Source: Bacteroidaceae bacterium (GTDB lineage: Bacteria; Bacteroidota; Bacteroidia; Bacteroidales; Bacteroidaceae). From it: a DNA stretch of 54,094 nt. The stretch covers positions 1 to 54,094 of the forward strand of contig JAFZSA010000045.1 in NCBI GenBank assembly GCA_017619585.1. Reading direction: 5' to 3'. Position numbers and translations under genes: made by a program. The notes beneath the pieces are model-generated. The model was not told the DNA's origin and did not search any database. It saw nothing but the letters and a program-made list of their open reading frames with translations. Shown here in pieces: positions 35,881 to 44,316 of this stretch. The first letter of the stretch is position 1. Each line of letters starts with the position of its first letter.

Positions 35881-36207
35881 AGAAAAACCTGATTTTCTTT
35901 TCATTTCCGAACGGAAGTAAGTTCGAAACAAAGTTTCAAAGTAGAAATAAGTGAGAGATAACCAAAAAAAATGCAACTTAAAATAGATTTTTGAGCAAAA
36001 CATTGCAACTTATCGGTCATATTTGCACAATTAGGTTGAAATTATACTAGAAATCAACAGGATTTCTTCATTTAAGGATAAAAAAACACAAGAATACGCA
36101 AAATTGTTTGATAATTTTTGCATTGTATAAAAATATTTCAATACTTTTGTGACAGACTTTTCAAATTTAACTAACAATATTAATACAATTAACCCCAATT
36201 AAGCAGT
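35881..36207. other. AT-rich intergenic region with plus-strand promoter
   Basis: On the plus strand TTTG (36117-36120), 21 bp, TACTTTTG (36142-36149) lies about 58 bp upstream of the large surface-protein gene. No other element is recognised in this divergent spacer. Confidence 0.6.
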
Positions 36208-39200
36208 ATGAAGAAAACTACTTATGTATTCCTCTCGTTTCTCTTGTGGACGATAGGATTCAATGCTTGGGCTCAGCACGAACACGACTTCGTCAATGGT
36301 ATCTGTACCTATGACGACTGTCTGCCACCAGCCAAGTACCAAGAACCCACAAAGGCTGAAGACGGATTCTACGAGCTCCGCAACGCCGGAAACGTAGAAT
36401 GGATATCCTACATGGTCAGGGAATCATCAACCTTCGGTCTGGATCCCTATTGCCGTTTGATGAACGACATTGACTTTGAAGGTATCGAGAACCTACACAG
36501 TCCCATCGGCCCTAACGACGGAAAGAAGTACAATGGTACATTCGACGGCCAGGGTTTCCGCATCAAGAACATGATTATCAACCGTCCCAACGAAGAGCGT
36601 CAGGGTTTCTTCGGTGATCTTCGTGGTAATCCAAATTCAAAAGGGGAAGCTACTATCATCAAGAACCTGATTATAGACAAGAGCTGCTCCGTCACTGGTG
36701 GCATGCGTACTGGTGGTCTCTGCGGAACCGGGCAGAACAATGCCATGGAGATTTACATCCTGAATTGCATTAACGAAGCTAGTGTAACATCCAGCACTAA
36801 CAACGTTGGCGGTATTCTGGGCGGTAGTACAAGTAGCCACCCCAAATGGCAGATTATCAATTGCGTGAATACCGGTACCATTACCAGCACTAAGGACGTT
36901 CCCGAGGCTGCTGGTATTGCCTCATGGTGTGGTGATAATGCCAGCACAAAAATAGAGAACTGCATCAACATCGGCGAAATCGTAGGTATGGATGGCAGCG
37001 GACGCGGCATCTTCCGTAACGGCGGTACACCGACAACAAGGAACAACTACGACCTGAGCGGTTCTGAAGGTGCATTGCAAGGTACCGATCACGATTTCAC
37101 TATCGAGGATATTACCAACGGCCGCCTCTGTTATTATTTGAATGGTAATCAAGAGGAGCTCCGATACTGGCAGACCATAGGCACCGATGCCTACCCCACT
37201 CCTATTCAGGGTGCCAGCCAGCAGGTGTACTACAGCGGTCCCATTACTTGTGATGGCATTCCCATGGATGATGGCGACGGTTCTTTGTATACCAACACAG
37301 AGTGTTCACCGATTATTGACAAGCATGAATTCATTGATGGCGACTTCTATTGTCAGAAGTGCGGTCAGGTGAATCCCGATTTCTGCGAGCAGGTTGACGG
37401 TTTCTATCAGCTGAAAAGCACACTGGATGTAGAATGGTTTGCCGCCTACGTTAACGGCGGTGCTGTTACAGCTAATGCCTATCTCACCTGTGACTTGGAT
37501 TTCACAGATGTTTCCCATACATATATCGGTCTGCGCAACATGGGATACAAGGGAACCTTTGACGGAGGTTTCCACACTATCAGTAATCTCGACCTGAGCG
37601 ATCGCACCAATGACGATTGGGTAGGTTTCTTCGGATTCCTGAACGGCGGTGCTACAATCAAAAACCTGCGCGGTGATGAAAACTGTATTATTGCAGCAAA
37701 TGCCAATGCCGGTTTCATCGGTGGTTCAACATCATCCGGCGACATCTACCTCATTAACCTTGGTTTCGAGGGCGATGTTACAGTAAACAATGCCGGAGCT
37801 GGTGGTATCATAGGTTGTAATACCGGCAGCTCTGCCAAGGTTTATATGGACAACTGCTACTCTACCGGTTACATCACCGGTAACGGTGTTGCAGAGAACG
37901 GAGCCCTCAGTGCCTGGTTGGGCAGCAACGGACCCGTTGTTACCAACTGTTGGTCAACCGCTACCGTTTCTCCTTACGAGAACGACGAGAAGTATCTCTT
38001 CCGTCATAGCAACGGTACCTGCACCAACTGTTTCGCTACGGCCGGAGGTCAGGGGACCATTGTCAACTACGAGGAACTTGAAAACGGTGCACTCTGCTAC
38101 AAGTTGAACGGCAACCAGGAGAATATCACATGGTTCCAGAACATCAGTCAAGATCAATTCCCTACCTTCCTGCCCAGTCATAAGATTGTTTATCCCGCAG
38201 GCGAGTTGGAGTGCGACGGCACATTCAATGCTGAAGAGATGGCATTCTCTAACGACGCATCTGCCATCGTACGCAAGCCTCACACATACAAGGATGGTTT
38301 CTGTAGCCATTGTAATGGCGAAGACCCCGACTATCCTTTCATTAAGGTATTCGCTAACGACGACCATGACATCACTGACGGTTATACCACAGAGAACAGC
38401 GGAAACGGTTCCGGTCTGGCTATCAACAACAGCGTTGCCGAGCACTGGGATATGAACTGGTTCCGTACCTACCAGCCCATTACAGGTCTGCAGCAGGGTA
38501 TCTACAAACTGCGCGTACAAGGTCTACAGCGCGCCTGTGCCTGGGACAATAATGGCGAAGAGTACAAAGAAGGACAACTGGCCGAGGAGTTCATTCCTCT
38601 CTATCACAGCAGCCAGTACTTTGCCGAGGTTAACGGCAAGAAAGTTGCCAACCTGTTCATGGACATTGCCGAACAGGCTCAGGAAGAGCGTGTCAACGAG
38701 ACAGAGAACGAGACCAACGCAGGTCTTTGGGTTCCCAATTCACTGGCAGCTTGCAACAAGTACTTCAAAAAAGGTCTTTACTGGAATGCCCCCCTCTACT
38801 TCTATGTAGAAAGCGAGAACGACACTATCAACATCGGTGTCGAGAACAATATGTACAAGTACGGCAACTGGACCGTATGGGATACCTGGCGTGTAGAATA
38901 CGTAGGCACAGCCGACGAGAAGGCCAGCCTCATCCAGAAGCAACAGATGTCCAACATGCAAGACTTGAGCATGATGGAGGCACAGACCAGCCTGATGGAA
39001 GACTACGAGAAGGCACAGCAGGATATTGCCAACGCAACACAACTGCAGGACATTCTAGCCGCTGCCAATACCCTCAGTACCAATCCTCTGCTCATCCGCA
39101 AGAGCCACTTGGCATATCAATCATACGATGCCGCCATCAAGGCCCTCATAGAGGAGCGCAACCAGCGCGATGACCTGAACGGTGAGATAACAGATTTGTT

Positions 39201-41340
39201 GGATGCTTACCTGATGGAAAATGAAGATCCCTCAGAGGACCTGCCCAACGGTTCTTACCTGAAAATTATGGAAGAGAAGCCCCTCACTCCCGAGGAACTG
39301 GATGCCGAGATTGTATTTGTACAGGCTCTCTACAGCAATGCTATCAAGACTAGCATCAGCGAGGGCTCAGATCTGACCAACCTGATTAAGAATCCAGCCT
39401 TCGATGAGGACGGAAACTTTAAGAACTGGACAGAGACTCACACCCAGTTAAGTGATGCAGGCAGCAACTTCAGCAGCAATACAGGATTCCCCGACATCTA
39501 TCCCGTAGCAGGAACTTGGAACACTTCATTCAATCTGTATCAGGATATCGAGGATGAACTGCCCAATGGTATCTACGAGATAGAGACACCAGCCTTCTTC
39601 CGTCCCGGCGGCAACCTAGCAGGCGACATTGAAGACTACGTAACCGCATCGCTCTACATCAACGACTTCTACACCCCCGTTATGAACATCTACGAGGGAG
39701 CTATCTCTGAGAACGAAGCAGTGAATGGCGTAAACTGCCGTATCGACCCCGAGAACGATCCAGAAGCACCCCACAACGGCGAAACAACAAGCGCTCGTGA
39801 CTATGAGTCACCATGGGGATGGGTTCCCGAGCAGCGCGGTGCCGTCAGCTTTGCCTTCGGTGGCGGTCGCTACATCAACAAGGTATACGGTATTGTTTCT
39901 GACGGAAAGGTTCGTCTGGGTATCCGCAACACTGGCACTCCTTACTACGAAAGCGAGATGACCATGTGGGGTAAGTTCAAACTCACCTATATGGGCAAGA
40001 GCCAGGATGCCATAGAGGCTATGACAGAGAACTTCAGCAAGCATTTGGCTAAGTTGACCATTGCACAGGAAATGGCACAAGTAGTATTCAGCTTGAGCCA
40101 TATCAACAACCTCCAAAACCTGCTGGCACAAGTCAAGGCCGCAGGCAGTGCCGACGAAAAGATTGCCGCCCTTAAGTTACTGAACGATGAGTTCAACGCT
40201 GTTGAAGAAAGCCGCAACATATATTCAAGATTACAGAACCTCTCTGAATGGTGTGTAACAAAGGCTGACAATTATGCAGAGACAGACCAAGATTTGTCGG
40301 ATTTGTTCTATAACATTTCCAACGAGATTGAAAACCACGTCTATGCTGGCGACTTGACCGACGAGCAAGCACTGGAGTATTACGAGAGCATCCAGGATCG
40401 CCAAGACATCGGAGGCGGACTCTATGTTCAGGGTGACCTGTTAGACGAAGAGGGCAACAATGTTACCTACTCTGAGATTACAAAGCTCTACCCCATGACC
40501 AAGAATGCAGACGGCACCTACAGCGCACGTATCAAGGTACAGAACCGTGCCAACCAGGCCAACAGCAACGGTCGTGCTGGCATCTACTTCACACGTTTGG
40601 AGAGCGTTTATCGCTGCAACGATGCTAACCGCCGCTTCATCACTCCCGCCAACAACACCTTCACATTCGTGGATGGAGGCAACGACTTCCAGTGCATCGG
40701 TGGCGAGTTCGATATCGTACTCAACACCAATACCATGACTGTAGAGTTCAAGGCTATAGACTACAATTGGAACGACCGCGCATTCGTTGTCGGTTCTGTT
40801 ATTGACAATGCAGGCGAACAGCATCGTTGGAAGAACGACGAGATGTGTCCGCTCATGCATAAGGGCAATGGTCTGTACGAGGGTGACGTAACCTTCTTCA
40901 TGGATCCCAAGCACACAGACGAAGGCGAGTTCCTGACCTTCACCATCTTTACCGTACGTGGTGCCACAGGTCCTTACGACCTGAACTACACAGCTACACG
41001 TTCTGGTTGGAACGAGGGTCGCTATGGTAGCAGCCAGAATGCTATCCGTGTTCAAGACGGCGAGATGTTGACCGACCTTATCCGTGGCGCTGACCGCCAG
41101 TGGTGGATGGTATGGGATAACGAGACTGAGACTCAGTCTTACCACATCACCTTCGATATGAATGTGGGGTCTGTCAGCATCAAGAAGAACATCGAGGATC
41201 CCGATGGCATTAATATCATTGATCCTTCAACGAACTTCGACTTTGCAAGCAAGGACGTTTATGACCTCAGCGGTCGCCGTGTAAGCAAGCCTGTCAAAGG
41301 AATGTATATTGTTAACGGAAAGAAGATTGTAATTAGGTAA
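36208..41340 (+). CDS. Large modular surface protein (GLUG-like, CBM-like, sorting tail)
   Basis: A 1710-residue secreted protein with a signal peptide ending FNAWAQ. Right after it is EHDFVNGICTYDDC, and two GLUG-like beta-helix modules follow (about 45-330 and 395-650; FDGQGFRIKN, FDGGFHTISNLDLS, GFFGFLNGGATIKNL). Each ends in an H...G-x-C-x2-C motif (YCQKCGQVNPD; PHTYKDGFCSHCNG). Then come a carbohydrate-binding-like segment (about 710-910, GIYKLRVQGLQRA), helical linkers and a second such segment (NPAFDEDGNFKNWTETH, YEIETPAFFRPG; about 1055-1260). The end is a sorting tail (YDLSGRRVSKPVKGMYIVNGKK). It shares architecture with the 1166-residue protein at 18365. Function unknown; likely a surface glycan-associated or adhesive protein. 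Confidence 0.75.
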   Translation: MKKTTYVFLSFLLWTIGFNAWAQHEHDFVNGICTYDDCLPPAKYQEPTKAEDGFYELRNAGNVEWISYMVRESSTFGLDPYCRLMNDIDFEGIENLHSPIGPNDGKKYNGTFDGQGFRIKNMIINRPNEERQGFFGDLRGNPNSKGEATIIKNLIIDKSCSVTGGMRTGGLCGTGQNNAMEIYILNCINEASVTSSTNNVGGILGGSTSSHPKWQIINCVNTGTITSTKDVPEAAGIASWCGDNASTKIENCINIGEIVGMDGSGRGIFRNGGTPTTRNNYDLSGSEGALQGTDHDFTIEDITNGRLCYYLNGNQEELRYWQTIGTDAYPTPIQGASQQVYYSGPITCDGIPMDDGDGSLYTNTECSPIIDKHEFIDGDFYCQKCGQVNPDFCEQVDGFYQLKSTLDVEWFAAYVNGGAVTANAYLTCDLDFTDVSHTYIGLRNMGYKGTFDGGFHTISNLDLSDRTNDDWVGFFGFLNGGATIKNLRGDENCIIAANANAGFIGGSTSSGDIYLINLGFEGDVTVNNAGAGGIIGCNTGSSAKVYMDNCYSTGYITGNGVAENGALSAWLGSNGPVVTNCWSTATVSPYENDEKYLFRHSNGTCTNCFATAGGQGTIVNYEELENGALCYKLNGNQENITWFQNISQDQFPTFLPSHKIVYPAGELECDGTFNAEEMAFSNDASAIVRKPHTYKDGFCSHCNGEDPDYPFIKVFANDDHDITDGYTTENSGNGSGLAINNSVAEHWDMNWFRTYQPITGLQQGIYKLRVQGLQRACAWDNNGEEYKEGQLAEEFIPLYHSSQYFAEVNGKKVANLFMDIAEQAQEERVNETENETNAGLWVPNSLAACNKYFKKGLYWNAPLYFYVESENDTINIGVENNMYKYGNWTVWDTWRVEYVGTADEKASLIQKQQMSNMQDLSMMEAQTSLMEDYEKAQQDIANATQLQDILAAANTLSTNPLLIRKSHLAYQSYDAAIKALIEERNQRDDLNGEITDLLDAYLMENEDPSEDLPNGSYLKIMEEKPLTPEELDAEIVFVQALYSNAIKTSISEGSDLTNLIKNPAFDEDGNFKNWTETHTQLSDAGSNFSSNTGFPDIYPVAGTWNTSFNLYQDIEDELPNGIYEIETPAFFRPGGNLAGDIEDYVTASLYINDFYTPVMNIYEGAISENEAVNGVNCRIDPENDPEAPHNGETTSARDYESPWGWVPEQRGAVSFAFGGGRYINKVYGIVSDGKVRLGIRNTGTPYYESEMTMWGKFKLTYMGKSQDAIEAMTENFSKHLAKLTIAQEMAQVVFSLSHINNLQNLLAQVKAAGSADEKIAALKLLNDEFNAVEESRNIYSRLQNLSEWCVTKADNYAETDQDLSDLFYNISNEIENHVYAGDLTDEQALEYYESIQDRQDIGGGLYVQGDLLDEEGNNVTYSEITKLYPMTKNADGTYSARIKVQNRANQANSNGRAGIYFTRLESVYRCNDANRRFITPANNTFTFVDGGNDFQCIGGEFDIVLNTNTMTVEFKAIDYNWNDRAFVVGSVIDNAGEQHRWKNDEMCPLMHKGNGLYEGDVTFFMDPKHTDEGEFLTFTIFTVRGATGPYDLNYTATRSGWNEGRYGSSQNAIRVQDGEMLTDLIRGADRQWWMVWDNETETQSYHITFDMNVGSVSIKKNIEDPDGINIIDPSTNFDFASKDVYDLSGRRVSKPVKGMYIVNGKKIVIR

Positions 41341-41368
41341 TTCGGGAAGAGGGTACCATCCCCTCTTC

Positions 41369-41407
41369 TACCCCCTACCCCCTCTTCCCTAAATGGGAAG
41401 TGGGGGT
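41369..41407 (+). repeat. GC-rich palindromic element 3' of the surface-protein gene
   Basis: TACCCCCTACCCCCTCTTCCC-TAAAT-GGGAAGTGGGGG, plus orientation, 28 bp past the stop codon. Confidence 0.7.
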
Positions 41408-41447
41408 TTCTTTTCTTCTTAGGCAAAAAGAAAAAAGAATGAAAAAA

Positions 41448-41483
41448 GGGGATGGAGAACGTTATGTCCTCCATCCCCTTTTT
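41448..41483. terminator. Bidirectional terminator between the surface protein and argF'
   Basis: Perfect arms GGGGATGGAG (41448-41457) / CTCCATCCCC (41469-41478) flanked by A-run and T-run, serving two convergent genes. Confidence 0.9.
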
Positions 41484-41499
41484 ATTTCAGTTATATTCT

Positions 41500-42498
41500 T
41501 TAATAGTTTTCTTGCAGAATGCGCTTCAGCACAACGGTTGCTGAAATCTCACGATTGGCAGCTTCGGGAATAACCAACGAGGTAGGAGCCTCTATCACAT
41601 CATCCGTAACAATCATGTTACGGCGAACAGGCAGACAGTGCATGAACTTGGCATTGTTGGTCCAGCTCATGTGCTCAGTATCTACCGTCCAGTTGGTCAT
41701 AGTATGATAATCATGCAGAATCTTACCGTAATCCTGAGGACAGGTAACACCTGGACAACTCCAGTTCTTGGCGTAGATGAAGTCGGCACCCTCAAAGGCC
41801 TTCTTCTGATCATACTCCACTCGGGCATTACCCACAAACTTAGGATCCAGTTCATACCCTTCTGGATGTGTAATCACGAAGTCCACATCGGCAGCATTCA
41901 TCCATTCGGCAAAGCTATTGGGAACAGCCTGTGGCAAAGACTTAGGATGAGGAGCCCAAGTAAGGACGACCTTCGGCAGCCTACCCCCAACCCCTCCCGA
42001 TAGGAGGGGAGATTTATTTTCTTCAATCGTAATCAAATCAGCAAATGCCTGCAGGGGATGTACCGTAGCAGTCTCCATGGCAAAAACAGGCTTGCCGCTA
42101 TACTTCACAAACTGGTTGTAAACAGTCTCGGCATAGTCGTACTCGCGGTCGGTAAGTCCAGCAAAAGAACGGATACCAATCATATCACAGTAGCAAGCCA
42201 TAACAGGAATAGCCTCCAAGAGATGTTCGCTCTTGTCGCCATCCATGATAACACCACGCTCTGTCTCCAACTTCCATGCACCAGCATTCACATCCAGCAC
42301 AATAACATTCATGCCCAAGTTCAGCGCAGCCTTCTGGGTAGACAGACGGGTACGCAGACTATTATTGAAGAACACCAGCAGAGCAGTCTTGTTACGGCCT
42401 AACTCTACATATTTATAACGGTCTTTCTTTATCTCTTGTGCCTCAGCCAATGCCTGCTTGAGGTCACCTAAATCCTGTACGTTAAGAAAACTTTTCAT
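41500..42498 (-). CDS. argF': N-succinylornithine-type carbamoyltransferase
   Basis: A 332-residue enzyme of the acyl-ornithine transcarbamylase class. The carbamoyl-phosphate site is FFNNSLRTRLSTQKAALN, followed by GAWKLETERGVIMDGDK, HPLQAFADL, FMHCLPVRRNMIVTDDV and IPEAANREIS. From memory it is close to the Bacteroides fragilis succinylornithine enzyme, which has Pro at residue 90; here that residue is Ser90. After ITIEE a stretch NKSPLLSGGVGGRL replaces about six residues of the relative and is encoded by a GC-rich palindromic element, an apparent in-frame insertion. Terminal gene of the arginine cluster. Confidence 0.93.
   Translation of the reverse strand: MKSFLNVQDLGDLKQALAEAQEIKKDRYKYVELGRNKTALLVFFNNSLRTRLSTQKAALNLGMNVIVLDVNAGAWKLETERGVIMDGDKSEHLLEAIPVMACYCDMIGIRSFAGLTDREYDYAETVYNQFVKYSGKPVFAMETATVHPLQAFADLITIEENKSPLLSGGVGGRLPKVVLTWAPHPKSLPQAVPNSFAEWMNAADVDFVITHPEGYELDPKFVGNARVEYDQKKAFEGADFIYAKNWSCPGVTCPQDYGKILHDYHTMTNWTVDTEHMSWTNNAKFMHCLPVRRNMIVTDDVIEAPTSLVIPEAANREISATVVLKRILQENY
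41978..42012 (+). repeat. GC-rich palindromic element inside argF'
   Basis: AGCCTACCCCCAACCCCTCCC-GAT-AGGAGGGGAGA in plus orientation, read in frame by the minus-strand gene. Confidence 0.85.
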
Positions 42499-42510
42499 AT
42501 TTTTAAAGGG

Positions 42511-42538
42511 GTTAGCGGTTAGGGGTTAGCGGTTAGAG
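42511..42538. repeat. 7-bp tandem repeats (GTTAGCG/GTTAGGG)
   Basis: GTTAGCG, GTTAGGG, GTTAGCG, GTTAGAG, directly abutting a GC-rich palindrome. It lies between the AMP-ligase 3' end and the argF' start. Confidence 0.9.
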
Positions 42539-44223
42539 CTCCCCTCGCCCTTTGGAGAGGGGGTGGGGGTGAGGCTTCTCTCTCTAATCTCCACTCTTCT
42601 TATCTTACCACTGATGGTCTTGGGCAGTTCATCCACAAACTCTATCACACGAGGGTACTTGTAGGGAGCGGTCTCTTGTTTCACGTGGTTCTGTAATTCC
42701 TTTATCAACTCAGGGCCTTCCTTACCCTTATAGGCATCAGACAGCACAACGGTAGCCTTTACTACCATACCACGGACCTCATCGGGAGCGCCTGTAATGG
42801 CACACTCTACAATGGCGGGGTGCGTCATCAGTGCATTCTCCACCTCGAAGGGACCAATGCGATAGCCGCTACTCTTGATAACATCGTCCGAGCGGGAAAC
42901 AAACCAGAAGTATCCGTCCTCGTCATAGTATACGACATCCTTTGTATAGTAGACACCATCGTGATAACTCTTCTCGGTAAGTGCTTTCTGCAGATGATAT
43001 TCCTTGAAAAGTCCCAAAGGCTTGCCAGCCTCGGTATGGATAACCAACTGACCATGCTCACCTGGTTTACAGGGATTGCCATCAGCATCTACGACAGCCA
43101 CGGGGAATTGCGGATTAGGCAGACCCATAGATCCCGGCTTAGGCTCAACAAACGGATAGGTACCCAGTACCATAGTGGTCTCTGTCTGTCCGTATGCCTC
43201 ATATATCATAATACCCGTCTTCTTCTTCCACTCCATAAAGACCTTGGGATTCAAGGCCTCTCCGGCTGTGGTACAATAGCGCAGGTTAGAGAGGTCGAAC
43301 TTCTCAAGGTTCTTACGAATCATGAATCGATAGACAGTAGGAGGAGCACAGAAAGACGTTACCTTGAAGTCCTGCATTACCGTCAGCATCTTCTCGGCAT
43401 CAAAGTGTCCTTCGAAGTCATAGACAAATACTGTAGCGCCGCATATCATCTGGCCATAGAACTTACCCCACACGGCCTTACCCCAACCCGTATCGGCAAC
43501 AGTAAGGTGCAGGGATGTCTCATCCACATTATGCCAGAACTTGGCAGTCATGATATGAGCCAGAGGGTATGAATAATCGTGCATCACCATCTTAGGGGCA
43601 CCGCTGGTACCGCTGGTGAAGTATAGCAGGAAGTCGTCGGTAGACTTATTCTGCCCCTTCAGGCTCTTGAATTTAGGAGCCATCATCACGCCCTGCCAGA
43701 AGTTGTCCCAGTTTTGAGGAACAGCAGGACCAATAGAGATACAGTGCGTCAGGGATGGACAGTAGGCGCGGGCACGGATAACATTCCTAAGCACTATGGT
43801 ATCACCAACAGCCACAATAGCCTTGATATCTGCCTGATGACAACGGTAGATGATATCCTTGTCCGTAAGCAAATGAGTAGCAGGGATAGCCACCGCACCA
43901 ATCTTGTGTAGTGCCACCATAGTAATCCACCACTCTATCCTACGCTTCAGAATGAGCATCACACAGTCGCCCTTGCCTATACCCAATGTCTGGAAGTATG
44001 AGGCTACGCTATCAGAATAACGCTTGTACTCTGAATAGTTGATGTGCTTGACATCGCCTCTGTCGTTCGTCCACAGTATTGCCTCCTTCTCAGGGTCAGT
44101 CTCTGCGTAGGCATCTACTACATCATATCCGAAGTTGAAGTCCTCAGGCACCTCTACCTTGTAGTTTGCCATAAAGTCGGCATAATCCTTAAACTTCGTC
44201 TGCTTTAGAAACTTCTCTAACAT
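42526..44223 (-). CDS. AMP-forming acyl-CoA synthetase-like ligase
   Basis: A 565-residue adenylate-forming enzyme. Signature motifs: YFTSGTSGAPKMVMHDYSY (P-loop), YEAYGQTETTMVLG, YFWFVSRSDDVIKSSGYRIGPFEVE and a C-terminal PKTISGKIRRVEIRE holding the catalytic Lys. It resembles the acetyl- or medium-chain acyl-CoA synthetase group. It sits between proA and argF' in an arginine cluster, where a ligase has no classical role; a link to acyl-CoA supply for acylated intermediates is speculation. The last residues (SLTPTPSPKGEGSSNR) are translated from a palindromic repeat and heptamers. Confidence 0.88.
   Translation of the reverse strand: MLEKFLKQTKFKDYADFMANYKVEVPEDFNFGYDVVDAYAETDPEKEAILWTNDRGDVKHINYSEYKRYSDSVASYFQTLGIGKGDCVMLILKRRIEWWITMVALHKIGAVAIPATHLLTDKDIIYRCHQADIKAIVAVGDTIVLRNVIRARAYCPSLTHCISIGPAVPQNWDNFWQGVMMAPKFKSLKGQNKSTDDFLLYFTSGTSGAPKMVMHDYSYPLAHIMTAKFWHNVDETSLHLTVADTGWGKAVWGKFYGQMICGATVFVYDFEGHFDAEKMLTVMQDFKVTSFCAPPTVYRFMIRKNLEKFDLSNLRYCTTAGEALNPKVFMEWKKKTGIMIYEAYGQTETTMVLGTYPFVEPKPGSMGLPNPQFPVAVVDADGNPCKPGEHGQLVIHTEAGKPLGLFKEYHLQKALTEKSYHDGVYYTKDVVYYDEDGYFWFVSRSDDVIKSSGYRIGPFEVENALMTHPAIVECAITGAPDEVRGMVVKATVVLSDAYKGKEGPELIKELQNHVKQETAPYKYPRVIEFVDELPKTISGKIRRVEIRERSLTPTPSPKGEGSSNR
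42538..42576 (-). repeat. GC-rich palindromic element at the AMP-ligase 3' end
   Basis: Minus orientation: AAGCCTCACCCCCACCCCCTCTCC-AAA-GGGCGAGGGGAGC in segments. It encodes the last residues of the ligase and joins a heptamer array. Confidence 0.8.
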
Positions 44224-44232
44224 ATCTAGCTT

Positions 44233-44260
44233 AATTCATAATTCATAATTCACAATTGAA
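44233..44260. repeat. 7-bp tandem repeats (AATTCAT)
   Basis: AATTCAT, AATTCAT, AATTCAC, AATTGAA in the proA to ligase gap. Confidence 0.85.
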
Positions 44261-44276
44261 CGGTTACCTGTTATCG

Positions 44277-44310
44277 CTCCCTTCCTTTCAGGAGGGGTTG
44301 GGGTAGGCCC
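44277..44310 (-). repeat. GC-rich palindromic element between proA and the ligase
   Basis: Minus orientation: GGCCTACCCCAACCCCTCC-TGAAA-GGAAGGGAG. It ends 7 bp from the proA stop. Confidence 0.8.
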
Positions 44311-44316
44311 TATTCT

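Noticed and set aside
41500..42498. Ordinary ornithine carbamoyltransferase (argF/arcB)
   Set aside because: The FFNNSLRTRLSTQKAALNLG and ETERGVIMDGDK blocks match the acylornithine-specific class rather than the SMRTR ornithine class.
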